From: Limnanthes douglasii subsp. nivea
Taxonomy: Eukaryota; Streptophyta; Magnoliopsida; Brassicales; Limnanthaceae
Length of the DNA stretch: 64,000 nt
Assembly (NCBI GenBank): GCA_036936605.1
Contig: JAUPFV010000002.1
Span: 166,355,739 to 166,419,738, forward strand
Reading direction: 5' to 3'
In this document: positions 11,384-21,479 of the stretch, piece after piece
How the letters are laid out: every line of letters starts with the position of its first letter
Position numbering within the stretch: the first letter of the stretch is position 1
Made by a program: the position numbers and the translations under genes
Notes under the pieces: model-generated
What the model was told of the DNA's origin: nothing
Seen by the model: only the letters and a program-made list of their open reading frames with translations
The model's database searches: none

Positions 11384-11869
11384 ATGTGGATAGTTCGAAC
11401 TGATGAGGGTTCTAGCATTTTACGATGCAGTGCTAGAGTTCAACTTATTGCTCCATCTGGTGAAACAATGTATCAATCCACTAAATTTAGCTTTCATGCA
11501 TCGAATAATGAAGCTGAATATGAAGCTGTGTTGGCTGGTTTAAGGCTTGCGAGCATCCGCGGGGCAACTTCAGTTCATTTAGTAACAGATTCCCAGTTAA
11601 TAGCAAACCAAGTGGCTGAAATTTCCGAAGCAAAAAAGGATAATTTAATTTTATATCTTTGTGAGCATCGAAATTTGACTCTTCTGTTCAATCATGTTGC
11701 TATAGAGTATATCAGCCGAGAAGACAATACAGTTGTTGGTTCTTTGGCAACCGTGGCATACACAGAAGGATACCCTTGGATTTTATTACTAGAGAGTTCT
11801 TCGATCTTAACCCGCTCAGAGCAGTGCAAATATGCAGAAAAACATTTCATCACTCCAGATGTAATCTGA
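11384..11869 (+). CDS. Tat-A second (archaeal-type) RNase H, open fragment
   Basis: An open frame of 161 codons. Candidate active-site acids are Asp in RTDEGSS (about residue 6), Glu in NNEAEYEA (about residue 47), Asp in VTDSQL (about residue 68) and Asp in SREDNTV (about residue 111). In Tat elements this extra RNase H is a domain of the polyprotein downstream of the usual RNase H. The ATG at 11384 is internal to the old polyprotein and not a natural start. It is the best-preserved domain of Tat-A, and nothing shows that it is expressed. Confidence 0.7.
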   Translation: MWIVRTDEGSSILRCSARVQLIAPSGETMYQSTKFSFHASNNEAEYEAVLAGLRLASIRGATSVHLVTDSQLIANQVAEISEAKKDNLILYLCEHRNLTLLFNHVAIEYISREDNTVVGSLATVAYTEGYPWILLLESSSILTRSEQCKYAEKHFITPDVI

Positions 11870-12029
11870 AGCGATTGGAGCACTGATATTCTGAATTTTG
11901 TTAAGAGGAACATTGTCTCAAGATATGCAAGTAGCAAAGAAGCTTAAAGGTAAAAGCATATGGCTATATGGTGTTAGATGGGATTTTATACAAAAAAACG
12001 TTGAGTAGGCCATTATTATGATGCTTGAG

Positions 12030-13054
12030 CAAACAAGAATCAAAGGAAATTCTATTAGAGCTACATGATGCAGAAGGTTCAGCACATTGCGGGTTCAAGG
12101 CATTGACACATCGAGTTTTGTTGGGAGGGTACTATTAGCCTTAGATTATTAGCGACGCTAAGAGTTTAGTTCGAGGTTGTGATACTTTTCAACGGTTTGC
12201 CAACTCTATTTTTAACATGCAGTTCCACTCATTTCCATTACGGAAGCTATCCTTTTTGACAAATGGGGAATAGACTTAGTAAGACCATTGTCAATGGCTT
12301 ATGGAGGACGTCAAATGATTATTGTGGTAGTGGATTATTTTACGAAGTGGGGCAGAAGCTTAACCACTGTCTGGGACAAAGGCCAAGGATGTGATTAAGT
12401 TCATAGTAAACAGTATTTGTTGCAGCTTTGGGGTACCTCGAAAAATTACCACGGATCACGGTCCTCAATTGAAAAGGCAAGAAATGGCTTCTTTTTGGTC
12501 ATGTAGATTTGGCAAATAGATCTATTTTGGAAGGTTTAAAGAATAATTTGACATGGGCTGCAGGGAAATGGCTTAATTATTTGCTGGAGGCGTTATGGGA
12601 TTATCGAACAACTCTTAAGGAAGCTACTAAAGAAACTCCTTTTGCTTTAGCGTATGGGATGAATGCTGTTAGTCCTGTAGAATCTACATTACCTTCTTTT
12701 GGAGTAGCTCAATATTTCGAGGACCTAAATAACGAAGCAAAAATAGTAGATTTGGATTTGATTGAGGAAAAAAGAGTTAGAGCTCACCTGAACATGATTC
12801 ATTATCAGACTCTTATGAGGAGTAGATATAATTCGAAGGTCAAAATGAGGGATTTCAAGGTTGGTGACAAAGTTCTAAGGAAGGTATTCCTCCATATTCA
12901 CGAAAAGAGCCTCGACAAGATGGCCCCTAATTGGGAGGGTTCTTATATGGTTGTGGCAAAAATAAAGTCAGGTTCTTATCGCCTTTGTGACGAGCAGGGG
13001 AGGATACTTCAACATCCTTGGAATATACAACATTTAAAATTGTATTGGGAGTAA
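12030..13054 (+). pseudogene. Tat-A integrase, broken
   Basis: The zinc-binding start (AHCGFKALTHR) lies near 12090 and has stops after it. The first catalytic Asp region (GIDLVRP, about 12268) and VVVDYFTKW (about 12326) are visible. After a frameshift comes TTDHGPQL near 12450 with the second Asp. The region 12509-13054 is open (181 codons) and covers the C-terminal core with PFALAYGMNAVSPVE and the tail ending in NIQHLKLYWE and a stop, typical of Tat integrases. No chromodomain is present. Confidence 0.78.
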
Positions 13055-13378
13055 CTTTCTTTTTTGAAATTGTTTTTTTACTAATTGGCACACTCTTTCC
13101 TACCATGTTAGCCCGTAGAGGTTTTAATGAGGTGCAATGTAAATATTCGAAGCTATCAATAAAAAGTATTTTTTGGCCAATGGTTGTTTACGTACGTTTA
13201 TTTAAATTATTTTTGTAACTAGTCAAAGACTGATCATCTTTGAAGTTAACCAATAGTAATTATTCTGAAGTGTTGAATACACTTTTCGAATAAACAACCA
13301 AATTCGAAGTAATACGTTCTTTAAACACATGAAATTATTGGAAGTGATACGTTTTTTAAACGCACTATATTATTCGAA
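13055..13378. other. Post-Tat-A spacer with three short repeats
   Basis: No gene is seen. About 38-bp-spaced phrases related to TTCGAAGTAATACGTTC occur three times between 13301 and 13390. A polypurine tract and 3' LTR for Tat-A cannot be placed with confidence. Confidence 0.45.
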
Positions 13379-13813
13379 GTGCTACGTTCTCTACTTAGAG
13401 TTGCCGGTCAGTTTGGATACATCCAACACTTTCTATTTTTATTTGCAAAACTCGCTCCTAGGCGCGGTCGCTTGTGGAATACGAGGATTGGATTTAAAAA
13501 TGATGTGTGGCAAAATCAATACCAACACATAATACCACCGGAGGGTAGAGGAACTCTTATCGAAGAAGGTAATAGGATAAGTACGACCGTACCAGAATAC
13601 GATGATTGGATTCGTCAAACTCTATGGTACGTAGTTCCTAATGCACCTTGAGAAGAAGATTTTCCTATAGGGGAAGAACTACAACATTCGATCCACCAAG
13701 ATAATATCACCGGAGGTTATACTAACATTCTCGACACCTACGAAGATTATATTGAGGGGATAACCGGTGAAGAGTGTCGTGCCGCCTTACGACACTGCAT
13801 TCATACAACATGA
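13379..13813 (+). pseudogene. Plant-mobile-domain-like (MAIN-like) fragment
   Basis: The open stretch 13379-13651 includes GQFGYIQHF, then RRGRLWNTRIGFKNDVWQNQ and VPEYDDWIRQ. After a TGA near 13649 the same frame continues as acidic coding-like text to a stop near 13813. The spacing of the QFG, RRGR and DWIR-like blocks resembles the C-terminal part of plant mobile domain proteins (PF10536; MAIN or phosphatase-7-long-form-like), which occur both as host genes and in transposons. The N-terminal part is missing. Assignment is from pattern memory only; a fragment of another MULE-associated gene is the alternative. Confidence 0.45.
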
Positions 13814-13827
13814 AGATGTCTATTTGT

Positions 13828-13975
13828 TGATGTTTCTTTGTTGCTTTGTTGCTTGTCATTTATGTTGGTTTGTTTTACGGATGATGTTGCCTTGTTTTAC
13901 GGATGATGTTTCTTTTCGGACAATGTATGTTATCAGATGATGTTTCTTTGTTTTACAGATGATGTTTCTTAGTGT
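13828..13975. repeat. Imperfect short repeats (GATGATGTT units)
   Basis: The phrase GGATGATGTT or AGATGATGTT, with a TTTTAC prefix in three of the copies, recurs four times at irregular 25-45 bp spacing just after the mobile-domain-like fragment. Probably non-coding. Confidence 0.5.
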
Positions 13976-14001
13976 TTAAAAATCCAGCATTTTTATTAGA
14001 A

Positions 14002-14224
14002 ACAGAAGAGCCATCTCAGAGTTAGGTGCAATTGTTTTAAAAAAAAGACATATGATTCCAAGACAGCCTCTCGGAATCAGGTGTCTTTTTAATAAAATAA
14101 CGAGCACCTAATTCTGAGATCCCATCTCGGAATTAGGTGCATTTCTTCTGTTGGATTAATAAATCACGTTAGATGCAGTAGGTGAATTAGATGCACATAA
14201 TTCCAAGATGGCATCTCAGAATTA
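14002..14224. repeat. Cluster of short hairpin repeats
   Basis: Three hairpins share a core like ATTCCGAG-N-CTCGGAAT. One is at 14045-14087 (outer arms AAGACA/TGTCTT, inner GATTCC/GGAATC). One is at 14104-14140, with 17-base arms around CCC and one G:T-type mismatch. One is at 14198-14224. A half copy lies at about 14002-14030. The same hairpin occurs at 18046-18080, on the other side of the MULE/OTU gene. Confidence 0.75.
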
Positions 14225-14384
14225 AATTGATCTTTTTTAAAAAGTTATTATGTACTTGTCACTCTTCACGTGTTTGGATAAGATAAAGATGCTATGTACT
14301 TGGCTCATATGGATTACACAATCCTTATTCGACACATGTCGATATCTGATTTGTCCCATTGGATTACATTATCCTTAGCACTTG

Positions 14385-14392
14385 TATAAATA
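14385..14392 (+). promoter_or_regulatory. TATA box upstream of SANT-like ORF
   Basis: TATAAATA, about 45-60 bp upstream of the open frame on the same strand and followed by a purine/A-rich leader. It is placed as a plant core promoter would be. Motif only. Confidence 0.4.
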
Positions 14393-14430
14393 ATAGGTTA
14401 ACTCTACTTGAACAACAACATAAACAATAA

Positions 14431-14835
14431 ATAATAGACTTCGTGTGGAATGATATTGAAGATGAATATCTTAATAAAGCTGTCAAACTAGTAGGAGGGT
14501 CGGAACATGGCGAGTTTTGGGATGAGTTGATCTGTAAGTTCTACTACGTAATGGGGGCCGACCGCTACATGGGAGCAAAACCTTCTCGCGGTATGTCGGA
14601 GATCAAACAAAGGTGGAAATATTTAAGGTCTCGAAGAACATACCGGGTTTTCGACCTTCGGCCGGAAGAACGAGAAGTTGCGGTCGAGTTGTACAAGAGT
14701 TTTATAACTAATGAAATAATCGAAGACCAACTGAATAACGTTCGCGGCCACATGACAACCAAAAGAGAGGTTGCTATGTATGAGAAACCATTTAGCGAGG
14801 ATTTCGAAGAACCAGAGAGAGGTTGCTATGTTTAA
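14431..14835 (+). pseudogene. SANT/trihelix-like ORF, no ATG
   Basis: Open from 14431 (TAA just upstream) to 14835. The first Met-coding ATG in frame is far inside: the tryptophan-containing start WNDIEDEYLNKAV is preceded by GTG, not ATG. Spaced aromatics (W, FWDEL, KQRWKYL) and basic residues resemble a Myb/SANT or trihelix DNA-binding fold of the kind found in transposon-associated plant proteins. The C-terminal half is acidic. It converges on the MULE/OTU gene. It could be a decayed second gene of the same element or an independent fragment. Confidence 0.45.
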
Positions 14836-15344
14836 AGTTTACACTATCTATGTTTAAGGTTCTCTCTTTTTTATCGGCGCACGTGTTTTATTTTTGAATG
14901 TTATCCTTGTAATCGTTTCGTTTGTTAACAAGTTATTTTAATTTCAAAATTTCCGTAAAGATGCAGAATAATCTTAATACAAAGTTAACATAAAAATATT
15001 CGTTTGCAAAGTCACTCACACGTCACAAACTTAACAAGTTAAATGATCTTAATACAAAATTAACATAAAAATATTGTCCCGACTTTTAATCAATCGTTAA
15101 ACCCACCACTTGTGGTTCTCGGGTAGTTGGAGGTTTGGGAGGTTGAATACCAACAAAAGACGAAATCCTTCTTTGCAAGGGAGGAAACCACCCTTTAGCT
15201 TCTTTGGAAACATGTTGGATATACGTTGGGTAAACTAATTGCAACGGTCCACTCGGAGATGTGGTAACCTTTAAAAAACAAAATCAGTTAGTATACTAGT
15301 ATGAAATAATTTTTGCAAAAATAGTAGTAACAAGGTACTCGTAC

Positions 15345-15720
15345 CCTAATTAGTGATTGCCATGAACATGAGCGATGCCAATCTCTTTTCTTTCCTTCAT
15401 ATGGGACGGAACACCTTTTAGCGGTAGAAACGTATATGTAATGTCGTCGGAAATTGTATATATAATGCATTTGAAAGCATTAGCAATCACATAACAAATG
15501 TCTGGAATTGTCATCCAATTACTATAAGGGGAAATTAGGACATATCAATCTAGACAACGTAGTTCACCATCAACCCTTTCACATCCACCGTAAAGTTTGT
15601 CACAGAGAAGTAGGTCCGATAAGATTTCTTCTTTTAGTGTGGTCCTAACATGCGGCCAGACATTTTCGTCATAATAAAGTCCATGGGCGACGACTCTAAA
15701 ACCACAATGACCATCTGAAC
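15345..15720 (-). other. OTU-like domain inside MULE-1
   Basis: The catalytic-type box DGHCGF (Asp-Gly-X-Cys) is followed by an acidic ~50-residue stretch and then by an in-frame TGA at about 15553. Reading past it gives the expected hydrophobic strand region and HVHGNH with the candidate catalytic His. OTU domains are cysteine proteases acting on ubiquitin-like conjugates; in this element the activity is unproven. Both catalytic residues are present, but the frame is interrupted. Confidence 0.7.
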
Positions 15721-18045
15721 CCACATTCTTGCATTCAGAGATGAATGGACGTAAATATTTGGGGAGGTGTTGCGAAAATATTGTCGTATCGTTGGGAGTT
15801 TTTGCCTTTCGAGAATTGATATTTTTAGGAGTATTACGAGTCTTGGTACTCTTTGGTACACTTGGTGTAGCTTTCTTTGGATCATTTGGTGTACTTTTTG
15901 TTTGACTAAGTAATGATCTAACGGTGTTTTGGATTGAAGCCGAGGAAATATCACTTACATACAACGGTGTGTTCGAACTATCTTCTAGCTTTGCATATTC
16001 GTATCCCGATAATTCCCTCTTCGTTGAATTGTCGTTATCATGTTTACTATCTCTAGCTTTAGTCTTAGCTTTCTCTACGAGTGGAATGGCGTCGGATCTT
16101 CTAGGTTCAAGAACTTCTTAGATTTTCATTATGATATGTAGTCGACGATCGCGATCGTACACACGGATTAGAGAACCAATATTTTTTATTTCTTCCTCGA
16201 CAAAATCATCTTCTTTATATGTATTGTGCTTCATAATCCTTAACGTTGTCCACCTCTTGTCGACCATACTTGCATCGAATATACGGTGTTGTATTATTAA
16301 TAAACAGACCTTGCATGTACATGGCAAACCGTGAGTGCTTCTAATAACACATCCGCATTCGCCTTTATCATGCCCTATTTGTTTCGCCCTTCCATATTGC
16401 TCTTTCGTAATTTTAAGAGAAAATTCTGACGCGGAACGTCTAATAACCTTGAATATCCAAGCATCATACTCTAACTAGAAGAAAAATGTACATTTTTCAA
16501 GTGATCCTTTTATATTCGTGTGTTGCATCTCTAGTAAAGAATCGACTATTCCCCAAAATGCATCAAATGTTAGCAAACCCGTCCCGAGGTACCGTTCCAA
16601 GGTGGAATGCGAACTCTCCGCCGTATTATTTATGACAACAAATGTTCATTTAAAATGCGTAAATATTATAATAATTGCATTACATTATAACTATTTTGGT
16701 TTACCGATTTATCGTGTTGTTGCCGAAATACTTCAACTTGTTAGTGTATGCATAGAGAAACTTTTCACGGTAAGGAGGTTTGAGCCATGTTTGAGTGTAA
16801 CCGAGGGCTCCGTGGTATGCCTTGTATTCTTCTTTCATACACTCGATGTTTGAGTTCAACTTGCTTACGGTGTCCGAATAAACAATTTTATTGCAAGATG
16901 CTTGAAATCTGTGGAACACATTTTCGTCGGTAAAAAATTTCATAGTCTTCATTACGATGTTTTTTTCAATGTGCCATCCACATAGCATGTGTGTCACTTT
17001 CGGAAATATAATGTCAATTGCTTTCTCATTAATGACAATTCCATATCTGTCACCATAATATTAGGTAAAGCACAATGGTTTTCCGACATGAGCAACCGCA
17101 AAAGTTCAAATGCCGACATGTAATTTTCGACCTTTCGTGACTAAAGAAAACAAAAGCGATCGCAAATGTGATGTTGGTTGACGTAACTCCAACTATTTCG
17201 AACAATGGTATCTTGTCGTCTTATACGTACTATCCATAATAAGGACCTCTGGAAATGTCCTAAGAAGATCGATAGACGTCGGGTGTGCAAAAAAAAAATC
17301 GGTGATTATTTGAGACTCTTCACTTCCCGTTCTATACCATTAAATATAATTTTTCTCCTTCATCTTACTCAACAAATATTGAAGTTGTGATTGACCACAC
17401 TTTTCCAATGTACAATGTTTTTGTCTAGCATTGTAAATGTTACGCATGTTAGACACGTTATGAGGATTAATATCCTTTAAGGTGGGTAAAATGTTACGAG
17501 GAGTGGCACCGCGTATAAATAAATTCTTCACCAAATCTTCTTCGACCGAAGTTAATTTCCTTGCTTGAGGATAACCTTCTAAATATTCGGATGGTGGGTG
17601 GTTATGCCTACCACATGAAACTACCAAATACCATAGATCATTGTCAAAAGCATAAGCTCTTAGTAGAAACGGACAATCTGTTTTTTTGGTACTTGACTTT
17701 CTTCTGTTCACATTAGGTGCCTTTTGCTTTAACCTTGGTTTTCCATATTTTTTGCAAGAATAAAACAATCGAGGAGTATTCCCATAATTTCCAGAGTCGT
17801 ACCTACTTACCATCAAAGAATATTTCAACTCTCGACCCACACTCAATATCCATTCCGTAAGTTTGGATCTAGTGTAGTACGCTTGCGTAGTGAATGCGTC
17901 GGTGAGATCCGGATATATAACATCATCGTCAGTATGAGAAGGGGATGTAATTTCAAGTTCCGAAGATATTTGAAATTCCTACATCATTAAGAAGTAATGT
18001 GTTAATGATTTCATAATAAAAATATGAAATTGTCTACAAAAAAAA

Positions 18046-18080
18046 CAACTGATTCCGAGGCAGTATCTCGGAATCAGTTG
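18046..18080. repeat. Hairpin repeat in MULE-1 first intron
   Basis: CAACTGATTCCGAG and its exact complement, 14-base arms around a 7-base loop. Same core as the cluster at 14002-14224. It lies between the inferred exon 1 donor (about 18192) and the exon 2 acceptor (17979). Confidence 0.8.
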
Positions 18081-18249
18081 CTTATCGCTCAGAAATGCAG
18101 AAATCAGGATTACAGTATAAAAAACAACAGTTTCGAAGTGGTATTTTCAAGTTACGGTATTGTAAAACGTAAAAAACGGGATTAAATTACCTTGTTCGTT
18201 GCTTGATTGTTGTTCTCCGGTTTGGTTTGGATTTCTTGATTTTACATGA

Positions 18250-19055
18250 TTAATCTTCAATAAAATTGAAGCTTTTTATTTTAGGGTTAATTTTAGAGGG
18301 TAAAATCATATAGTTTGGTTTAAAAATGAGTTAATGATGTGTTTTTTACTATAGAAATTTCTATTTGATTAATGACATCTAGTGTTAAATTTGAAAGTAA
18401 AGTAAAGGTAATCTAGTAATAACAAGTGTCAAGTGTTTTAGAAAGTTCAAATCATGGAGGAAATAAAAAATCCTATGGGGGAAATAGCTTCACCCAATAA
18501 ATAGTGCGACCATGACTCTGTGAAATGTGCAATAGGTTTTTAGATTACATGATGTATTAGTAGGAGATACGAGACTAAAAGTAACCTCACTATGAAAACA
18601 AAATATGTTTAGACTTAATTTAATAACCCATTATTTTTTTTAATATTAATATTCTTTCAACCTCATAACTATTAATTAAAGTTTTTTATCCATATAAAAT
18701 CTTGATCTTTTGAAACATAAATAAAAATTTTATTATTAGTTATTTGTTAATTACTATATACATATACATATTAAACATAAAGATTTAAAAATTCGATATT
18801 ATTCTCAAGAGTTCGATAATTGTTGAGCCTAATACTCATCAAAACTACAAAATATAACATACATTTACGATTTTTCATCCAAGTTTTTGGTGTGGTTGTC
18901 GGCGAACAATCTCTATTTTTTATTTGTTGGTTTGATATTTTTTACAGTAATGTTTTTAGATAATTTGGGAGTAAGATTCTTGTACCCTTTTATCCGGGGA
19001 TAGAAAGATTCATTTGCTAGAAAAAGAAATGAGTTCGAATTTACTGATTCAAAAA
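18250..19055. other. No recognisable gene
   Basis: AT-rich sequence upstream of MULE-1. No domain, long frame or repeat array is seen. It may hold the terminal end of the MULE, but no long terminal inverted repeat can be matched to the other side by eye. Confidence 0.45.
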
Positions 19056-19059
19056 ATTT

Positions 19060-19800
19060 GTAGCATAATGCTCACATCCTTGACATTTAAAACATTTAAC
19101 TTTACGACTTCTAGTTGAAATAGCATTTGTTTTTGTCATTTAGAAGTTCAATAACTTTTCTCTTGCTTTTTGCATATGTCTCCATTGATTTTACTTTATC
19201 AAACGGTTTGTTATTATTTGAAGTCCATGCGTGTATTGTTGTGGTCCAATTTTGCGACAACAATGTGGAATACTTCATATAATTTAGTACATCGTTGCAT
19301 TTCTACCTTTCTTGCAATTCGTTCTTGACAACCATCTATAAATTGGGTCATTAGCACCTCATCAGACTCTTCTAGTTCCAAATGATTTTTGAGCTGCTCA
19401 AACTCATCAATAGTTATGGTTCTTTGAGATAGTTTTCTAAATTTTTTTTTGTAAATCACGATAGTAATGAGCAGGTACATACCTATCCTTAAAATAAACT
19501 TCATGTCTTCCCAATAGTCTATGGGTCTGTAGTGTTTCCTTCTTTTCTCTACTGATTCTTTGTCCCACCAAATACGAGAAGTCTATGAATCGTGCATCAA
19601 CTATGGCAAGCTTATTTTGCTCAGTATAACCATAACAATAAAAGATATTCTCCATACGCCTTTCTCAATCCATGTAGGCATTAGGATCTGATTTTCTAAC
19701 GAATATAGAAGGTTTTATATTTACCTTTACATTGATAGGCCTTATTGGTCGTTCCTTTCTTGCTCTACCTCTCTCAAACGAAGCTCTTCTCTGATTTCAA
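19060..19800 (-). pseudogene. Chromovirus gag relic (second family)
   Basis: On the minus strand from about 19800 downward: MENIFYCYGYTEQNKLA, then YVPAHYYRDLQKK, a frameshift in an A-run near 19440, RKLSQRTITIDEFEQLKNH, and a zinc knuckle near 19100 with CFKCQGCEHY whose last Cys is Phe. This is gag of a chromovirus related to, but distinct from, the CRM copies; the relic at 56940-58330 is a closer match. No pol is attached. The upstream side is cut at the LINE. Confidence 0.7.
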
Positions 19801-19843
19801 TGAAACAAAGGATCTGGAGGTTCAATGAAACAAAGGATCTGGA
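19796..19843. repeat. 25-bp tandem duplication
   Basis: Two consecutive copies of a unit starting TTCAATGAAACAAAGGATC (19796-19820 and 19821-19843), at the boundary between the gag relic and the LINE. Confidence 0.85.
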
Positions 19844-19879
19844 TTTCTGGTGCTCCTCTATCGATATGGATATCTGTCA

Positions 19880-20590
19880 ATACTTGGGCTAGACATAATT
19901 GCTGTAGGTTATGGCTGGAGGTGGATGTATAAAAAAAACTCACAGAGAGAATTTGGATAGGCTTTGGCGATTCTGAAGGTTTCTGGCAATAAATATGTTA
20001 TATGTCCCAACTAGCTTACCGTAATGAATGTTATCATTTGGAGTATACTTTTACAGACTACAAAAGAGTAAAAGAAAACATAGTTGATACTTTAGCAAAG
20101 AATAGTAACACGGATAAGGCTGATGGCCATATGAATAATAGAAATGCAACAGATACTGGATCCTATTATTGAAGAAAGCACTGGAACAAGTTCAAGAAGT
20201 TTATGTGAGGATAAAATTCATAAGATACAACAGAAGATGAACCAAAATGAGGAAATGATAGCACTAGCCACAAAAGAAAGAGTACCAGTTACAAAAGAAA
20301 GAATGCTCATAACTGAAATGGATAAAGTTATAAAATATTCGGAGATAATTAAAGCCTTTTGCAAGTGATTTAAAATGAAGAATTGTTTGGAACCATAAGA
20401 CATGTTGAAGATATTGACCAGAATAATAGCTTTTTTATGGAAAAATTATTGGTAGGCTACCAAATTCTCCAATATCAAATCAGATTGATGGGAAAAAATG
20501 AGAAAAAACTAGAAAAAGAAGAATCAAAAGGACAAAGGGATGGAGAACAAAAAGTTCAAGCTATTCCAAAATATTACAGTTGAAAGGGTC
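19880..20590 (+). pseudogene. LINE ORF1 remnant
   Basis: The conserved ERIWIGFGDSEGFWQ block near 19950 precedes a degraded CCHC knuckle (AYRNECYHLEYT, about 20005-20045) and is stopped near 19990. A lysine- and glutamate-rich stretch (20144-20368) and another to about 20583 probably represent the C-terminal part. ORF1 proteins bind LINE RNA. Confidence 0.6.
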
Positions 20591-20617
20591 TGTAAAACCT
20601 TTCAAAGCTATATCCAA

Positions 20618-21184
20618 ATGACCATCAACATTCTAAACTGGAATGTGAGAGGGTTGGGTAACAAGAAGACTATAAAGAGGCTGAAATTCATCAAAAGAAC
20701 TAAGAAAGTTTTCTTTTTGGCATTTCAAGAACCTTTTATATATGCTTCAAACTTAAATAAAATCTCTTACATTCTGGGATTTGATGGTTTCACTCGCAAT
20801 ACTAACAATAAAATCTGGGTTTTTCGGTCCAAGGATTATCAAGTGGAAGTTCTATCTAACTATGAGCAGCTGATTCATCTGAAAGTAAAGCATATTCTGG
20901 TGAAGAAAATTTTCAGAGTCACTATTGTATATGGAAAAAGCACAAGGGAGAAAATGATGCACTTATGCGACAAAATTAGAGAAAATGAAGAAAAGAACAT
21001 TGGATGGATGATTCTAGGATATTATAATGCTATTTTAAAGCCGGAATATCAGCTATTATGTTCTACTCTTGACACTAGAAGTGTGGATGAATTTAATGAA
21101 TTATTACTTGACTGTCACTTGAATAAGCAGGTTTTTCTGGATCAATCTATACCTGGACAAATGGAAGGAAGTGGAAGCAACTAG
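20618..21184 (+). pseudogene. LINE AP endonuclease domain
   Basis: The N-terminal ILNWNVRGLGNKKT carries the catalytic Asn, and FLAFQEPF near 20715 carries the conserved Glu. A GYYNAIL block near 21020 replaces the usual GDFN. The domain nicks target DNA for target-primed reverse transcription. Open through residue ~190, then a stop at 21182. The ATG used is at 20618; the frame opens at 20540. Confidence 0.75.
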
Positions 21185-21479
21185 ACAGACAAGAATGACT
21201 GGGCCAACTATTTTGACAACACATTAGTAAAGCATCTCGTAAGGCCTTTGATCATTCCCCAATCTGGATATTTCTTTAAGAAAACAAAGGTGATATTAAA
21301 TCATCATTTAAATTCTTAAACATGTGGATTGGACACCAGGGTTTCATGGAAATCGTAGAGAATAACTGGAAAGAAGACTTATATGGTGACCCTTTGCAAA
21401 AATTCTGGGAAAAGTTAAAATAACTTAAAGTTGAATTGAAGAGTTAGAACAACAATGTATTTGGCAATGTATTTAACTC

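Larger units (their letters stand above)
6600..13054 (+). mobile_element. Tat-A: Tat-type Ty3/gypsy retrotransposon, decayed
   Basis: Order: gag (to about 7960), protease (about 8330-8850), two fold-back MITEs, RT (10167-10790), RNase H (10880-11195), a second RNase H (11384-11869), integrase (12040-13054). The duplicated RNase H of archaeal type marks the Tat group of non-chromodomain gypsy elements. No LTRs are clear at either end, and the left edge is approximate. Gag closely matches that of element B at 41296-41793, so the two belong to one family. Stops and frameshifts occur throughout. Confidence 0.8.
15086..18245 (-). pseudogene. MULE-1: FAR1-type MULE transposase with C-terminal OTU domain
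   Basis: Exon 2 begins at 17978 after a clear AG acceptor. Domains in order: a FAR1/WRKY-GCM1-like zinc finger (CKKYGK ... CPFLLRAY ... SCGRHNHPP, about 17770-17600); the transposase core with IMDSTYKT (first Asp, about 17230) and MVTDMELSLM (second Asp, about 17035), then CGWHIEKN near 16975; a SWIM-like block with GLPCTCKVC (about 16320), where Cys replaces the usual His; and an OTU cysteine-protease-like domain with VGSDGHCGFR (about 15715) and the partner His in HVHGNH (about 15355). A last exon is inferred at 15268-15086. Stops (one inside OTU, one right after HGNH) and frameshifts near 17020 and around 16500 kill it. Exon 1 is only guessed near 18192-18245 and lacks a usable ATG. FAR1-type MULE transposases excise and insert MULEs; the OTU role is unknown. 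Confidence 0.8.
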
